Shown here piece after piece: positions 21,734-27,694 of a stretch of DNA of 29,318 nt. The notes beneath the pieces were generated by a model that saw only the letters and a list, made by a program, of their open reading frames with translations, ran no database searches and was not told where the DNA came from. Every line of letters starts with the position of its first letter. The first letter of the stretch is position 1. A program made the position numbers and the translations under genes. The DNA is taken from the IMG/VR virus record IMGVR_UViG_3300044858_001358, positions 1-29,318 of that record; one strand, given 5' to 3'. The stretch is from a virus.

Positions 21734-23071
21734 TTATAGTTTATAGTCTTCAAATGTGGTTGTTTCTCCAATAAATCTAACTGCTAAGTTTCCTGTCTTG
21801 CCATGACGATTCTTCTCTACCTTAACAATCACTAGGTCATCTGGATTGTACTCTTTACCACCAATCTCTACAGGCTCTTTCATTTCGTAATAAGATGGTC
21901 TCATTAACATAATTACTATGTCGCTATCTTGTTCAATACTACCTGACTCTCTAAGATCAGACAACATTGGTAGCTTATCAGCCCTTTCTTCAACCTTTCT
22001 AGATAACTGCGATAAAGCAATAATAGGTACTTCCAACTCTTTGGCTAAGGCCTTAAGGCTTCTGCTTATAAAACTTACTTCCTGCTCTCGGTTTTGGTTT
22101 TGTTTGCCTTGTCCACTCATAAGCTGAAGATAGTCTAGGAATATTACCTTAATACCATACTTCTGCTTTAGAATAGTAGCCTTAGCTCTGAGTTGTGAGA
22201 TACTGATTCCTCCAGTATCTTCTATGTAGATGGGTGCTGTGATTATCTTATCATCTGTCTTTAAAAGTAGCTTACGTTCATAGTCATTCAAATTATTCGT
22301 TCTAAGGCGTTTTAAGGGCACTTGACTCGTTATTGACTCTAACCTTTCAACAAGCTGCTCGGAGCTCATTTCAAGGCTAAAAATAGCCGTAGGAACGTTA
22401 TTTAGGATAGCTAAGTGGTAAACACTTGAAAGCATCATTGCTGTCTTACCTGCTCCTGGTCTTGCAGCTATAATACATAGGTCAGGCTTACACCATCCTG
22501 CTATCGTTTGGTTTAACTCTTGGAATCCTGTATTAAATCCTAAAAGTTCACCATTACTTGCTAAATCTCTAGCAAAGTTGATCGCCATAACTACGTCAGT
22601 TATGCTTTTTTCGTATAAATTACCATATTCAAGTAAACCTATAAGTTGACTATTTAGGTCAGAAAGTAAATCTATAGATTGACTATCGTTGTCTAAACAA
22701 CTATTCTCAGCTATTTTAAGTGCTTTATAGGCTTCACGCTTCTTATACATCTCAATAACAATCTCAATATGGGTATTAATATGTAAAGTAGAAGTTACAT
22801 TATCAGTTAACTTTGATAAGTAGTAAGCACCACCTTCTCTTATTATGTCCTCATCTTGGGAGAGTTTTTGAGCTACAGTAGTAAGGTCTATAGATATGTT
22901 ACTATCATACATTTCCTTAATAGCGTTAAAGATTTTTTGGTGCTTTAGATCGTAGAATATGTCAGTTTTTAGATGACCTATAACCAATGGGATAGTCCTT
23001 TTGTCTAAAAGCAATGCCCCAAGTATGTTAGATTCAATATCTAAGGCTTTTGGTAGGTTTATAGCTATCAT
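21734..23071 (-). CDS. dnaB: Replicative DNA helicase DnaB
   Basis: This 445-residue full-length DnaB-family protein has an N-terminal helical domain (LPKALDIESNILGALLLDK, residues 6-24) and a RecA-like core with Walker A ARPGAGKT (203-210), Walker B VIFLDYLQLM with Asp313, an SQLSR segment (354-358) and DLRESGSIEQDSD (372-384). A basic KNRHG (420-424) lies near the arginine-finger region. It unwinds DNA at the phage fork as a hexamer. It overlaps the upstream gene by 4 bp and sits in the same operon as the initiator-like protein at 23354, which may load it. Confidence 0.95.
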   Translation of the reverse strand: MIAINLPKALDIESNILGALLLDKRTIPLVIGHLKTDIFYDLKHQKIFNAIKEMYDSNISIDLTTVAQKLSQDEDIIREGGAYYLSKLTDNVTSTLHINTHIEIVIEMYKKREAYKALKIAENSCLDNDSQSIDLLSDLNSQLIGLLEYGNLYEKSITDVVMAINFARDLASNGELLGFNTGFQELNQTIAGWCKPDLCIIAARPGAGKTAMMLSSVYHLAILNNVPTAIFSLEMSSEQLVERLESITSQVPLKRLRTNNLNDYERKLLLKTDDKIITAPIYIEDTGGISISQLRAKATILKQKYGIKVIFLDYLQLMSGQGKQNQNREQEVSFISRSLKALAKELEVPIIALSQLSRKVEERADKLPMLSDLRESGSIEQDSDIVIMLMRPSYYEMKEPVEIGGKEYNPDDLVIVKVEKNRHGKTGNLAVRFIGETTTFEDYKL

Positions 23072-23352
23072 AAAACTAATTTTTTCATTACTCTCTTAAT
23101 AAATTTAATCTCCGCTTCAATCTTTTTTTGTACTCTTAAAATATCTTTATCTAGATGAGTATATCCCATAGAAAATAATTCTTCTCTAACTCTTTGTAAG
23201 TCAGTATATTTAAATTCAAGTTTAAATTGTCTATCTTCTAATTGAAATAGTTTTATCATTAAATCACTTCTATATGAATTATCTAAATTCACATTGGCAA
23301 TCATGCCATTTTCTGTAATTTTAATTTTGCCAAGTGTTCCAATTGGTGTCAT
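23068..23352 (-). CDS. Hypothetical protein next to dnaB
   Basis: In this 94-residue protein the first third is beta-like (GTLGKIKITENGMIANVNL) and the remainder is helical and charged, probably a coiled coil (KYTDLQRVREELFSMGYTHLD, ILRVQKKIEAEIKFIKRVMKK). It lies between the initiator-like protein and DnaB, with ATGA overlap to dnaB. A helicase-loading or accessory role is possible from position only. Confidence 0.7.
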   Translation of the reverse strand: MTPIGTLGKIKITENGMIANVNLDNSYRSDLMIKLFQLEDRQFKLEFKYTDLQRVREELFSMGYTHLDKDILRVQKKIEAEIKFIKRVMKKLVL

Positions 23353-23353
23353 G

Positions 23354-23995
23354 TTATTTAAGTTTTATTTGTGTAGTTATTTTGTTTGTAGGTACGTTAG
23401 TAGTATTAAATTTGGAACTATTCCTTTTCCAAGTTCTTACAGTAGCCTTCCAATCTTTCATAGGGTTTTTACCTATTAACCAACCATTAGATTCATAATG
23501 GTCTATAAAATAAGAAGGATCAAGAGTTAAAAAACCTATTTCTTTAGCATATAAGTCTATCTCATTAGCTGTTGGTCTTATAAACTTAGTCTTCTTATAA
23601 TTTAATTTACTATTAATTGTATTAGTATTACTTATAGGGGCACTTTCACCGACTTCGGCATTTATTGAACTCGGTGATTTCTCATCTCGGATTGCTGGTG
23701 TATCATATACTACATGATTCCATCCAGTAAACCTTCCAAGCTCGTTTATCACCTTTACTGACAAAATATAGTTCTTGGTTTGTAATCCCTTAAAAACTCT
23801 GTCTAATTGCCCCTTACTGCATCCTAATCGTTCATGTAAGTTAGTTTTATAAACTACCCAATCATGCCTCATGCTTAGTAAGTAAATTAATAATCCTCTC
23901 TCCTCTAATGTTAATTCGACATTCCTAATAATCTCGTTGTCGATGGCAGTAAACTTTTCAGCAGATCTGCTCTTAACAATCATTCCTGTATTCAT
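23354..23995 (-). CDS. Replication initiator/replisome organiser-like protein
   Basis: In this 213-residue protein residues 15-90 form a winged-HTH region (ERGLLIYLLSMRHDWVVYKT, then CSKGQLDRVFKGLQTKNYIL) like phage replication organisers and DnaD-like proteins. A Ser/Asn-rich linker follows (about 105-135), then a C-terminal helical domain with YESNGWLIGKNPMKDWKATV, typical of phage replication proteins that contact the helicase. It is the first gene after the structured leader at 24001-24083 and the operator-like palindrome, so its transcription appears specially controlled. It would bind origin DNA and recruit DnaB. Confidence 0.78.
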   Translation of the reverse strand: MNTGMIVKSRSAEKFTAIDNEIIRNVELTLEERGLLIYLLSMRHDWVVYKTNLHERLGCSKGQLDRVFKGLQTKNYILSVKVINELGRFTGWNHVVYDTPAIRDEKSPSSINAEVGESAPISNTNTINSKLNYKKTKFIRPTANEIDLYAKEIGFLTLDPSYFIDHYESNGWLIGKNPMKDWKATVRTWKRNSSKFNTTNVPTNKITTQIKLK

Positions 23996-24000
23996 AAAAT

Positions 24001-24083
24001 AAAAAAGCCCTCAGATTTGCGGGAGTCCGTACACCCCCACGCCTCTTCGGGCAATAAGTTTTAACTGCAAAGTACGGTTTGCA
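24001..24083 (-). ncRNA. Structured leader RNA with kissing-loop-like hairpins and terminator
   Basis: Read on the - strand. Hairpin 1 is TGCAAA-CCGTAC-TTTGCA (24083-24066): 6-bp stem, 6-nt loop. Hairpin 2 is GGGGGT-GTACGG-ACTCCC (24038-24021): 6-bp stem with one G-U, 6-nt loop. The loops CCGUAC and GUACGG are exact reverse complements. Hairpin 2 is enclosed by GCCC/GGGC (24052-24049 with 24010-24007), tandem G-A mismatches and AGA/UCU, and is followed by six T (24006-24001). The helix therefore also works as a rho-independent terminator, 11 nt before the ATG at 23995. Confidence 0.72.
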
Positions 24084-24085
24084 TT

Positions 24086-24119
24086 GACAAATATACTAAT
24101 TTGTCTTAACTATCCTAAA
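24086..24119 (-). promoter_or_regulatory. Replication-operon promoter with overlapping operator palindrome
   Basis: On the - strand TATATTTG (24095-24088) matches the TAnnTTTG -7 element, and TTTA (24119-24116) lies 20 bp upstream. A perfect dyad, GACAAAT-6-ATTTGTC (24086-24105), covers the -7 element, so a repressor bound here should block transcription. The start would be close to 24083-24080, at the foot of hairpin 1. Confidence 0.65.
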
Positions 24120-24308
24120 TATCACATCTCTTTCATTGTGCTTAAATCTACGCTTCAGTAACGGATTAAGTGACTTCTTTATTGCGTCTTGTGTGATCCT
24201 TGTATTCCTTGCTGCATGAGCTAAAGATTTAAACAATACTTCACTTTTGTCGTCAACATAAATCATCCTCACTGGTACTGAGTTCTCTAATCCTGCAATC
24301 TCCATCAT
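24096..24308 (-). CDS. NUMOD1-like/HTH DNA-binding protein
   Basis: In this 70-residue protein the core FKSLAHAARNTRITQDAIKK (residues 26-45) followed by LNPLLKRRFKHNERDVIFRI resembles a NUMOD1-type DNA-binding repeat ('F.S..eAa..t.is...I.k'), normally attached to homing endonucleases but here standing alone. It has no nuclease domain. Its stop lies inside the operator-like palindrome of the next unit, which makes it a candidate regulator. It overlaps the tiny upstream gene by ATGA. Confidence 0.6.
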   Translation of the reverse strand: MMEIAGLENSVPVRMIYVDDKSEVLFKSLAHAARNTRITQDAIKKSLNPLLKRRFKHNERDVIFRIVKTN

Positions 24309-24421
24309 ATCTTCTTGAATTTACTAATTATGCTTAATGTTACAAATAAAAATATTGCTAGTGGTATTGATATTACTATAAACTTTACCAACTCGTATAA
24401 AAATATTATCGTTTGTTTCAT
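24305..24421 (-). CDS. 38-residue membrane peptide
   Basis: Found by eye: ATG at 24421-24419, TGA at 24307-24305, sharing ATGA with the NUMOD1-like gene. The peptide has a short basic start (MKQT), then a long hydrophobic stretch (FIVISIPLAIFLFVTLSIIS) and a basic end (KFKKI), so it is a single-helix membrane peptide. Coupling by ATGA and clean composition support it. Function is unknown. Confidence 0.6.
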   Translation of the reverse strand: MKQTIIFLYELVKFIVISIPLAIFLFVTLSIISKFKKI

Positions 24422-24437
24422 GTTTGTAGTTTAAAAT

Positions 24438-24498
24438 AACCACCCCAAGTTCCCTAATTACTATCTTGGTTAAAAATATTTAATATCTTGAGGTGGTC
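24438..24498 (-). ncRNA. Conserved-looking 12-bp intergenic hairpin
   Basis: On the - strand GACCACCTCAAG (24498-24487) pairs with CTTGGGGTGGTT (24449-24438) over all 12 positions, two of them G-U, across a 37-nt A/T-rich loop. On the + strand these two positions would be mismatches, so an RNA read from the - strand is favoured. There is no T-run, so it is not a simple terminator. It lies between the gene at 24506 and the peptide at 24305. Confidence 0.6.
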
Positions 24499-24505
24499 AA
24501 AGTTT

Positions 24506-24970
24506 TTATTTCTTTAAGTTAATCTTAAAGGTTGTAGTGCTAATTCTAGGAGCTGGATGTACCATTTCGCCTGATTCAGGATCAACCATAGAGGTTGGTA
24601 GTGTTCTAAGCATCTTTTCCCTTTCCTTGATAGCAAACTTCATAGACTCTAATTGGTCATTCATCTTGCTCCAAGTATAGTCTTGGTCATAGATATACTT
24701 AACACCTGATTCAAACTTAGCCATCTCGCTTCCTAAGACCTCAGCCTTGCCTCCAGGATACTTACTAAGCTCATCTAATACTAACTCCTTTAAATCAGCT
24801 CTAATGCCTTCTAAAAGCTGTACAACAGCCTCTGACTTAACCAGTAGTTCTAATGGTGACTCACCTGTTTGTGTAAAGTGATCTACTATCTGCGACTTGA
24901 TTAACTCAATAGCAAATTTGTTAGGCTCAATAGAAGCAAGTTCTACTTTGGGTAATAATGTTAGGTTCAT
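24506..24970 (-). CDS. Recombination-associated phage protein, unknown
   Basis: This 154-residue helical acidic protein contains FHQ-type and coiled-coil helices (EAVVQLLEGIRADLKELVLD, DQLESMKFAIKEREKMLRTL) and a C-terminus with DPESGEMVHPAP before a basic TTFKINLKK end. In Bacteroidota phages, proteins ending '..ETGE....P...st.t.Kv.l' commonly sit directly beside the annealing protein. It follows that gene by 1 bp. It may assist the annealing protein; function is unproven. Confidence 0.7.
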   Translation of the reverse strand: MNLTLLPKVELASIEPNKFAIELIKSQIVDHFTQTGESPLELLVKSEAVVQLLEGIRADLKELVLDELSKYPGGKAEVLGSEMAKFESGVKYIYDQDYTWSKMNDQLESMKFAIKEREKMLRTLPTSMVDPESGEMVHPAPRISTTTFKINLKK

Positions 24971-24971
24971 A

Positions 24972-25649
24972 TTATTTTAAGTTTTCTTTTTTCAATTTTA
25001 ATACCTTCATCAATGTTTCATCAGAATCAAATGATTGCTTGTAAGTAAAGTATGTGTCAGTCAATTGCTTAACCTTAGTACACTTAGCTACTTCCATCAT
25101 GATCTCTTCTCTTGTAGGCTCGTCTTGTAAGATTTCAGCTACAACCTCTTGTACTGGCTTAGAGGTTTTTTTCGGCTCTTCATGTACGAAATCCATCTCT
25201 TCAGCAGGTGTAGCCTCGAATCCAGCAGCTTTCATCAACCATGCTAACTGATTACGGAATGCTTTACCAACAGCTCTAGTTTGTGCCATAGATAAGATTG
25301 CATACTCATCAAAGAATTTTTTGCTACCCTCTTTGTTAGAGCATATTGCGATACCTACTGATACCAACTTATTGTCTTGGTACGATCTAACTTCGCAAGT
25401 AGCCATGTACTTAATTTCTCCTTCCTTAGATAAGTCTTGTACGCTTGTAATGATAGGGAATAACCCTAATGAAGCTCCAGCCATCTGCCATGCTTCTACA
25501 TTACAATAATCCTTACCCTTGATGTTAGATACTAAGTGTGCTTCTTTAACGAATCTTTTAAGCTCGTTAGATAAAGAAAGCATAGAGTCCTTGTTTACCA
25601 TGTGGTAACTGGGTGCTTGAATTTCGTTGTTAGTTGTTTGCAGTTCCAT
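24972..25649 (-). CDS. Putative single-strand DNA annealing protein (RecT/ERF-like)
   Basis: This 225-residue protein has the core CNVEAWQMAGASLGLFPIIT (about residues 49-68), the strand ATCEVRSYQDNKLVSVGIAICS, and the hallmark AILSMAQTRAVGKAFRNQLA with WLMKAAGFEATPAEEMDFV. The 'S.AqTRA..rA.R....wl...aG...tPaeEM' phrase is shared by phage annealing-type proteins of the ERF/Rad52-like groups. The C-terminal third is charged and helical (EEIMMEVAKCTKVKQLTDTY). It would anneal single strands during phage recombination and replication. The exact SSAP group is uncertain. Confidence 0.65.
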   Translation of the reverse strand: MELQTTNNEIQAPSYHMVNKDSMLSLSNELKRFVKEAHLVSNIKGKDYCNVEAWQMAGASLGLFPIITSVQDLSKEGEIKYMATCEVRSYQDNKLVSVGIAICSNKEGSKKFFDEYAILSMAQTRAVGKAFRNQLAWLMKAAGFEATPAEEMDFVHEEPKKTSKPVQEVVAEILQDEPTREEIMMEVAKCTKVKQLTDTYFTYKQSFDSDETLMKVLKLKKENLK

Positions 25650-25827
25650 GTGTTAATTGATTTTGTTGTGTAAAAAAAGTTGCTTTTTTGATTGGATATT
25701 GTTCCCACATTCTGACCATAGCTTCCATAGTTTCAAAACTTGATTGGCTGTAGTTCATGTTGTGGATAATCTTAGCGACAAAGATTTTTTTGTCTACTTC
25801 GTTCATGTGTGCGAATGTTGATAGCAT
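25630..25827 (-). CDS. Small helical protein, unknown
   Basis: The ATG at 25827 gives 65 residues (MLSTFAHMNEVDKKIFVAKI, then NYSQSSFETMEAMVRMWEQY). A longer frame from 25917 would overlap the DnaA-like gene by 80 bp and adds an unlikely N-terminus, so I prefer the shorter one, which leaves a 10-bp gap. It overlaps the annealing-protein gene by 20 bp. A perfect DnaA box (TTATCCACA, 25769-25761 on the - strand) lies inside it. Function is unknown. Confidence 0.65.
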   Translation of the reverse strand: MLSTFAHMNEVDKKIFVAKIIHNMNYSQSSFETMEAMVRMWEQYPIKKATFFTQQNQLTHGTANN

Positions 25828-25837
25828 AGTGTTTGTT

Positions 25838-26212
25838 TTAATAGTTTTCTGAATATAGTTTTGGTATCTTAATCTTACTTCTAACTTGTGTGTATTGCTC
25901 CATATAGTATGGCACAACTTCTACGTCATTTACAAAGGTGTTTATGCCATGTAGCACTGTAGTCCTATCTCTATGGAAATAAGGAGCTATTTGGGCGGCT
26001 TTTTGCTTGTAGTGTACATGAAGGATATAGAAGCACATATTACGAGCAAGTACTTGAGGTCTATATCTACCTTTCTTAGTGATTATCTTAGCATCTAAAT
26101 TACAAGCTTTAGCTACCTTGTTGACTAAGTTGTTTACGATGTCCTGATCTACAAACAAAGGTTTTTTCTTTAGTAAGTTTTGTCTTGGTGTTCTAAATTT
26201 CGCTGTAATCAT
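25838..26212 (-). CDS. DnaA domain IV-like DNA-binding protein
   Basis: In this 124-residue protein residues 51-91 read like the DnaA C-terminal DNA-binding domain: LARNMCFYILHVHYKQKAAQ, then IAPYFHRDRTTVLHGIN; DnaA has 'aRqiamYL.r......IG..FggRDHTTVLHA'. The AAA+ motor of DnaA is missing, so it cannot open an origin by itself. It may bind DnaA-type boxes to regulate replication or act as an origin-binding adaptor. It overlaps the HTH gene upstream by 20 bp. Confidence 0.75.
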   Translation of the reverse strand: MITAKFRTPRQNLLKKKPLFVDQDIVNNLVNKVAKACNLDAKIITKKGRYRPQVLARNMCFYILHVHYKQKAAQIAPYFHRDRTTVLHGINTFVNDVEVVPYYMEQYTQVRSKIKIPKLYSENY

Positions 26213-26393
26213 TGATTTGGTTTTTAAGTAGTTCTAGTTTTTTGTTATAGAAGGTTTTTATTAGCTCGGTCATTTCATAATCATTGTTCTTAAGTCTTGT
26301 TTCAATAACATAACGACTATAGCCTGTAATCTCCATAATCTTTTTCATGTCGCCATACTTAAATAGGCTTTTGTAGTCTGTGATTTCTTGCAT
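26193..26393 (-). CDS. Small HTH-like protein
   Basis: In this 66-residue protein residues 14-35 look like a helix-turn-helix (GDMKKIMEITGYSRYVIETR), and the remainder is a charged helix (TELIKTFYNKKLELLKNQIN) suited to dimerisation. It overlaps the DnaA-like gene, so the two may be co-regulated or cooperate. Target unknown. Confidence 0.65.
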   Translation of the reverse strand: MQEITDYKSLFKYGDMKKIMEITGYSRYVIETRLKNNDYEMTELIKTFYNKKLELLKNQINDYSEI

Positions 26394-26397
26394 TTGT

Positions 26398-26628
26398 TTA
26401 TTTAGTTTTAAAGTGATTGATATGTCTGTCTACTCCTTGAACTGCTGCATCTAAAGAAGCGTAATAACTTGCTCTCCAGTAATACCATTTGCCATGTAGG
26501 ATTTGATTATCCCATGTTATATACATCCCTTTGTAGGTGTATTGTTTTGACATTCTTCCATTACTGTTTACATAGGTAAACTCTTCTTTGATACCTTTTT
26601 TCTTTTGTTCTAGGGTTAGTTTCAACAT
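26398..26628 (-). CDS. Small aromatic-rich protein, unknown
   Basis: This 76-residue basic protein has beta-like, Tyr/Trp-rich strands (YTYKGMYITWDNQILHGKWY) and a C-terminal helix (SLDAAVQGVDRHINHF). The order of strands then helix recalls small phage proteins that carry a 'G..I.....Y....Y.S...A..gI' pattern, but I cannot name it. Confidence 0.65.
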   Translation of the reverse strand: MLKLTLEQKKKGIKEEFTYVNSNGRMSKQYTYKGMYITWDNQILHGKWYYWRASYYASLDAAVQGVDRHINHFKTK

Positions 26629-26639
26629 TGGTTTTGGTT

Positions 26640-26849
26640 TTATTCCTCTTCTGAGGGTTTTGGATAGATTTTTGTTTCTAGGACTTCTGATGTTCTGAGT
26701 GGTAGACCTTGACTAAGCTTCTCAAAGATGGCATAAGCTACCTCTTTTTTAGTGCTAATCGTTCCACTGATAAATACACCATCTTGCTTTGTAAAATAGA
26801 TAGTGTCGTTAAGTAATTGGTCGGTTTCGGCTACGAATTCGAATTTCAT
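26640..26849 (-). CDS. Hypothetical early protein
   Basis: This 69-residue protein has a beta-rich first half (MKFEFVAETDQLLNDTIYFT, GVFISGTISTKKEVA), a short helix (YAIFEKLSQGLP) and a Glu-rich tail (PKPSEEE). It follows its upstream gene by 12 bp within the early operon. No motif or family is recognised. Confidence 0.65.
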   Translation of the reverse strand: MKFEFVAETDQLLNDTIYFTKQDGVFISGTISTKKEVAYAIFEKLSQGLPLRTSEVLETKIYPKPSEEE

Positions 26850-26861
26850 GTGTTGTATGTT

Positions 26862-27059
26862 TTATTTGTTAAGTTTTTGGTGTCTAGTAAAATAGGTTTT
26901 TGGATCACCTATCTTGACTTGGCTCATATTCTTCTCATATTCTAATGGATGAATACAGGTTTTTGTCTGATGGTTGTAATAGGCTTGTTCGCCTTTGTCG
27001 ATGATTGTGCCAGTAATACCGCACTTCATCTGATAACTGAGTGTGATTAATTCGTGCAT
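26862..27059 (-). CDS. Hypothetical early protein
   Basis: This protein is 65 residues, or 55 if translation begins at the second Met (27029). It contains KCGITGTIIDKGEQAYYNHQ and then CIHPLEYEKN; the two Cys and one His are too few and poorly spaced for a standard zinc ribbon. It is the first gene after the repeat-rich non-coding region at 27060-27399, so its promoter may lie there. Confidence 0.6.
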   Translation of the reverse strand: MHELITLSYQMKCGITGTIIDKGEQAYYNHQTKTCIHPLEYEKNMSQVKIGDPKTYFTRHQKLNK

Positions 27060-27094
27060 GGGTTTTTTGTTTTGGTTGTAGAATGTAAAATTAG

Positions 27095-27237
27095 GAAGTT
27101 TTTGTAAATATTTGAAAGTTTTTTGTTAAAATATTGTTAAAGGTTTGCAAAAGTTTTTGTCCATACAAAAGATTTTTGCCCCAGATTTTTGTGGGTTTTT
27201 TGGGGAGTTTTTGCATAGGGTTTTTGGCAGATTTTTG
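27095..27237 (+). repeat. Phased TTTTTG tracts
   Basis: TTTTTG ends at 27104, 27125, 27159, 27178, 27191, 27202, 27213, 27226 and 27237. The last six have spacings of 13, 11, 11, 13 and 11 bp, close to one helical turn, so the T-tracts lie on the same DNA face and should bend the helix. On the - strand the unit reads roughly gCAAAAAyC. Confidence 0.8.
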
Positions 27238-27292
27238 TCTGCAACTGAAAAGTAGTTGCACATTTAACTAGCTTTTGCCGATATGTAAGGGC

Positions 27293-27331
27293 AAGGCATA
27301 GCTAAAAGGCATTTTAAGGCACTTTTAAGGC
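27293..27331 (+). repeat. AAGGC iteron-like direct repeats
   Basis: AAGGC begins at 27293, 27306, 27316 and 27327 (spacings 13, 10, 11 bp), each followed by A or T and separated by T-rich spacers. Helical phasing again suggests cooperative binding of one protein. An AT-rich stretch follows. Confidence 0.65.
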
Positions 27332-27399
27332 TTAAATTTAGCTTATCTTATTTGGATAATATAAAGATATCAACCGCAAAGAAAGTGGCTAAAAACGGC

Positions 27400-27627
27400 T
27401 TATTTTGCCAAATATTCCGCCTCTTTTATTTTTGCTATCCTTTGGGCTAATTGGTCGGTATTGTAAGATTGAAACGCAATACCTCCCCCATATTGCTTAT
27501 TGTGAAACTTACGCCCTCCTAATTGACGAGATAAAAAAAGAGCTCTTGCGTAAGTGTCAGCTAATTGCAAATAATGAACAACAAAACGAGGGTTACCGTT
27601 TGTGTCGTTGTTAATATGTGTAAACAT
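27400..27627 (-). CDS. Hypothetical early protein
   Basis: In this 75-residue protein the first part contains NGNPRFVVHYLQLADTYARA and the middle GGRKFHNKQYGGGIAFQSYN, ending in a helix (DQLAQRIAKIKEAEYLA). The 'nG.pr.v.hy' beginning and 'Gg.k.h.k.ygg..v' middle look like small phage proteins of unknown function that I have seen in several phage groups. It is transcribed after a hairpin-containing leader (27649-27689). Confidence 0.65.
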   Translation of the reverse strand: MFTHINNDTNGNPRFVVHYLQLADTYARALFLSRQLGGRKFHNKQYGGGIAFQSYNTDQLAQRIAKIKEAEYLAK

Positions 27628-27648
27628 TATCTTTTGTTTTGGTTAATA

Positions 27649-27689
27649 TAGCCCCTAAAAAGAGGCTATTTCGGCTAATATCAAGCCTC
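27649..27689 (-). terminator. Terminator with competing hairpin (possible attenuator)
   Basis: On the - strand GAGGCT (27689-27684) can pair with AGCCTC (27667-27662) followed by five T (27661-27657), a terminator-like hairpin. The same TAGCCTCT (27668-27661) can instead pair perfectly over 8 bp (one G-U) with AGGGGCTA (27656-27649) across TTTT. The two structures exclude each other. It lies between the 27695 stop and the 27627 start. Confidence 0.6.
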
Positions 27690-27694
27690 GTCAG

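Larger units (their letters stand above)
27060..27399. other. Repeat-rich non-coding region, candidate replication origin
   Basis: No credible gene lies in these 340 bp. The region holds phased TTTTTG tracts (27095-27237), two adjacent small hairpins (GCAGA/TCTGC at 27227-27242; TGCAACT-7-AGTTGCA at 27240-27260), four AAGGC direct repeats (27293-27331) and then an AT-rich stretch to about 27370. This combination of bent DNA, iterons, hairpins and easily melted DNA is the usual make-up of a replication origin. It may alternatively be a complex promoter region for the gene at 26862. Confidence 0.45.

Noticed and set aside
24001-24083. Purine riboswitch because of its kissing loops
   Set aside because: No three-way junction with the conserved purine-binding core is seen, and no purine-metabolism gene follows; only the loop-loop idea is shared.
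25828-25917. N-terminal extension of the 65-residue protein
   Set aside because: It would overlap the DnaA-like gene by 80 bp and its translation looks like a frame shadow; the ATG at 25827 gives normal spacing.
27091-27216. A 41-codon - strand frame inside the repeat-rich region
   Set aside because: It runs through the CAAAAA repeat units, giving a low-complexity Lys-rich peptide, so it is more likely a by-product of the repeats.
27095-27237. CRISPR-like regular repeats
   Set aside because: The repeated unit is only 6-9 bp with 11-13 bp periodicity and no unique spacers of 25-40 bp, so it is phased A/T-tract DNA, not a CRISPR array.
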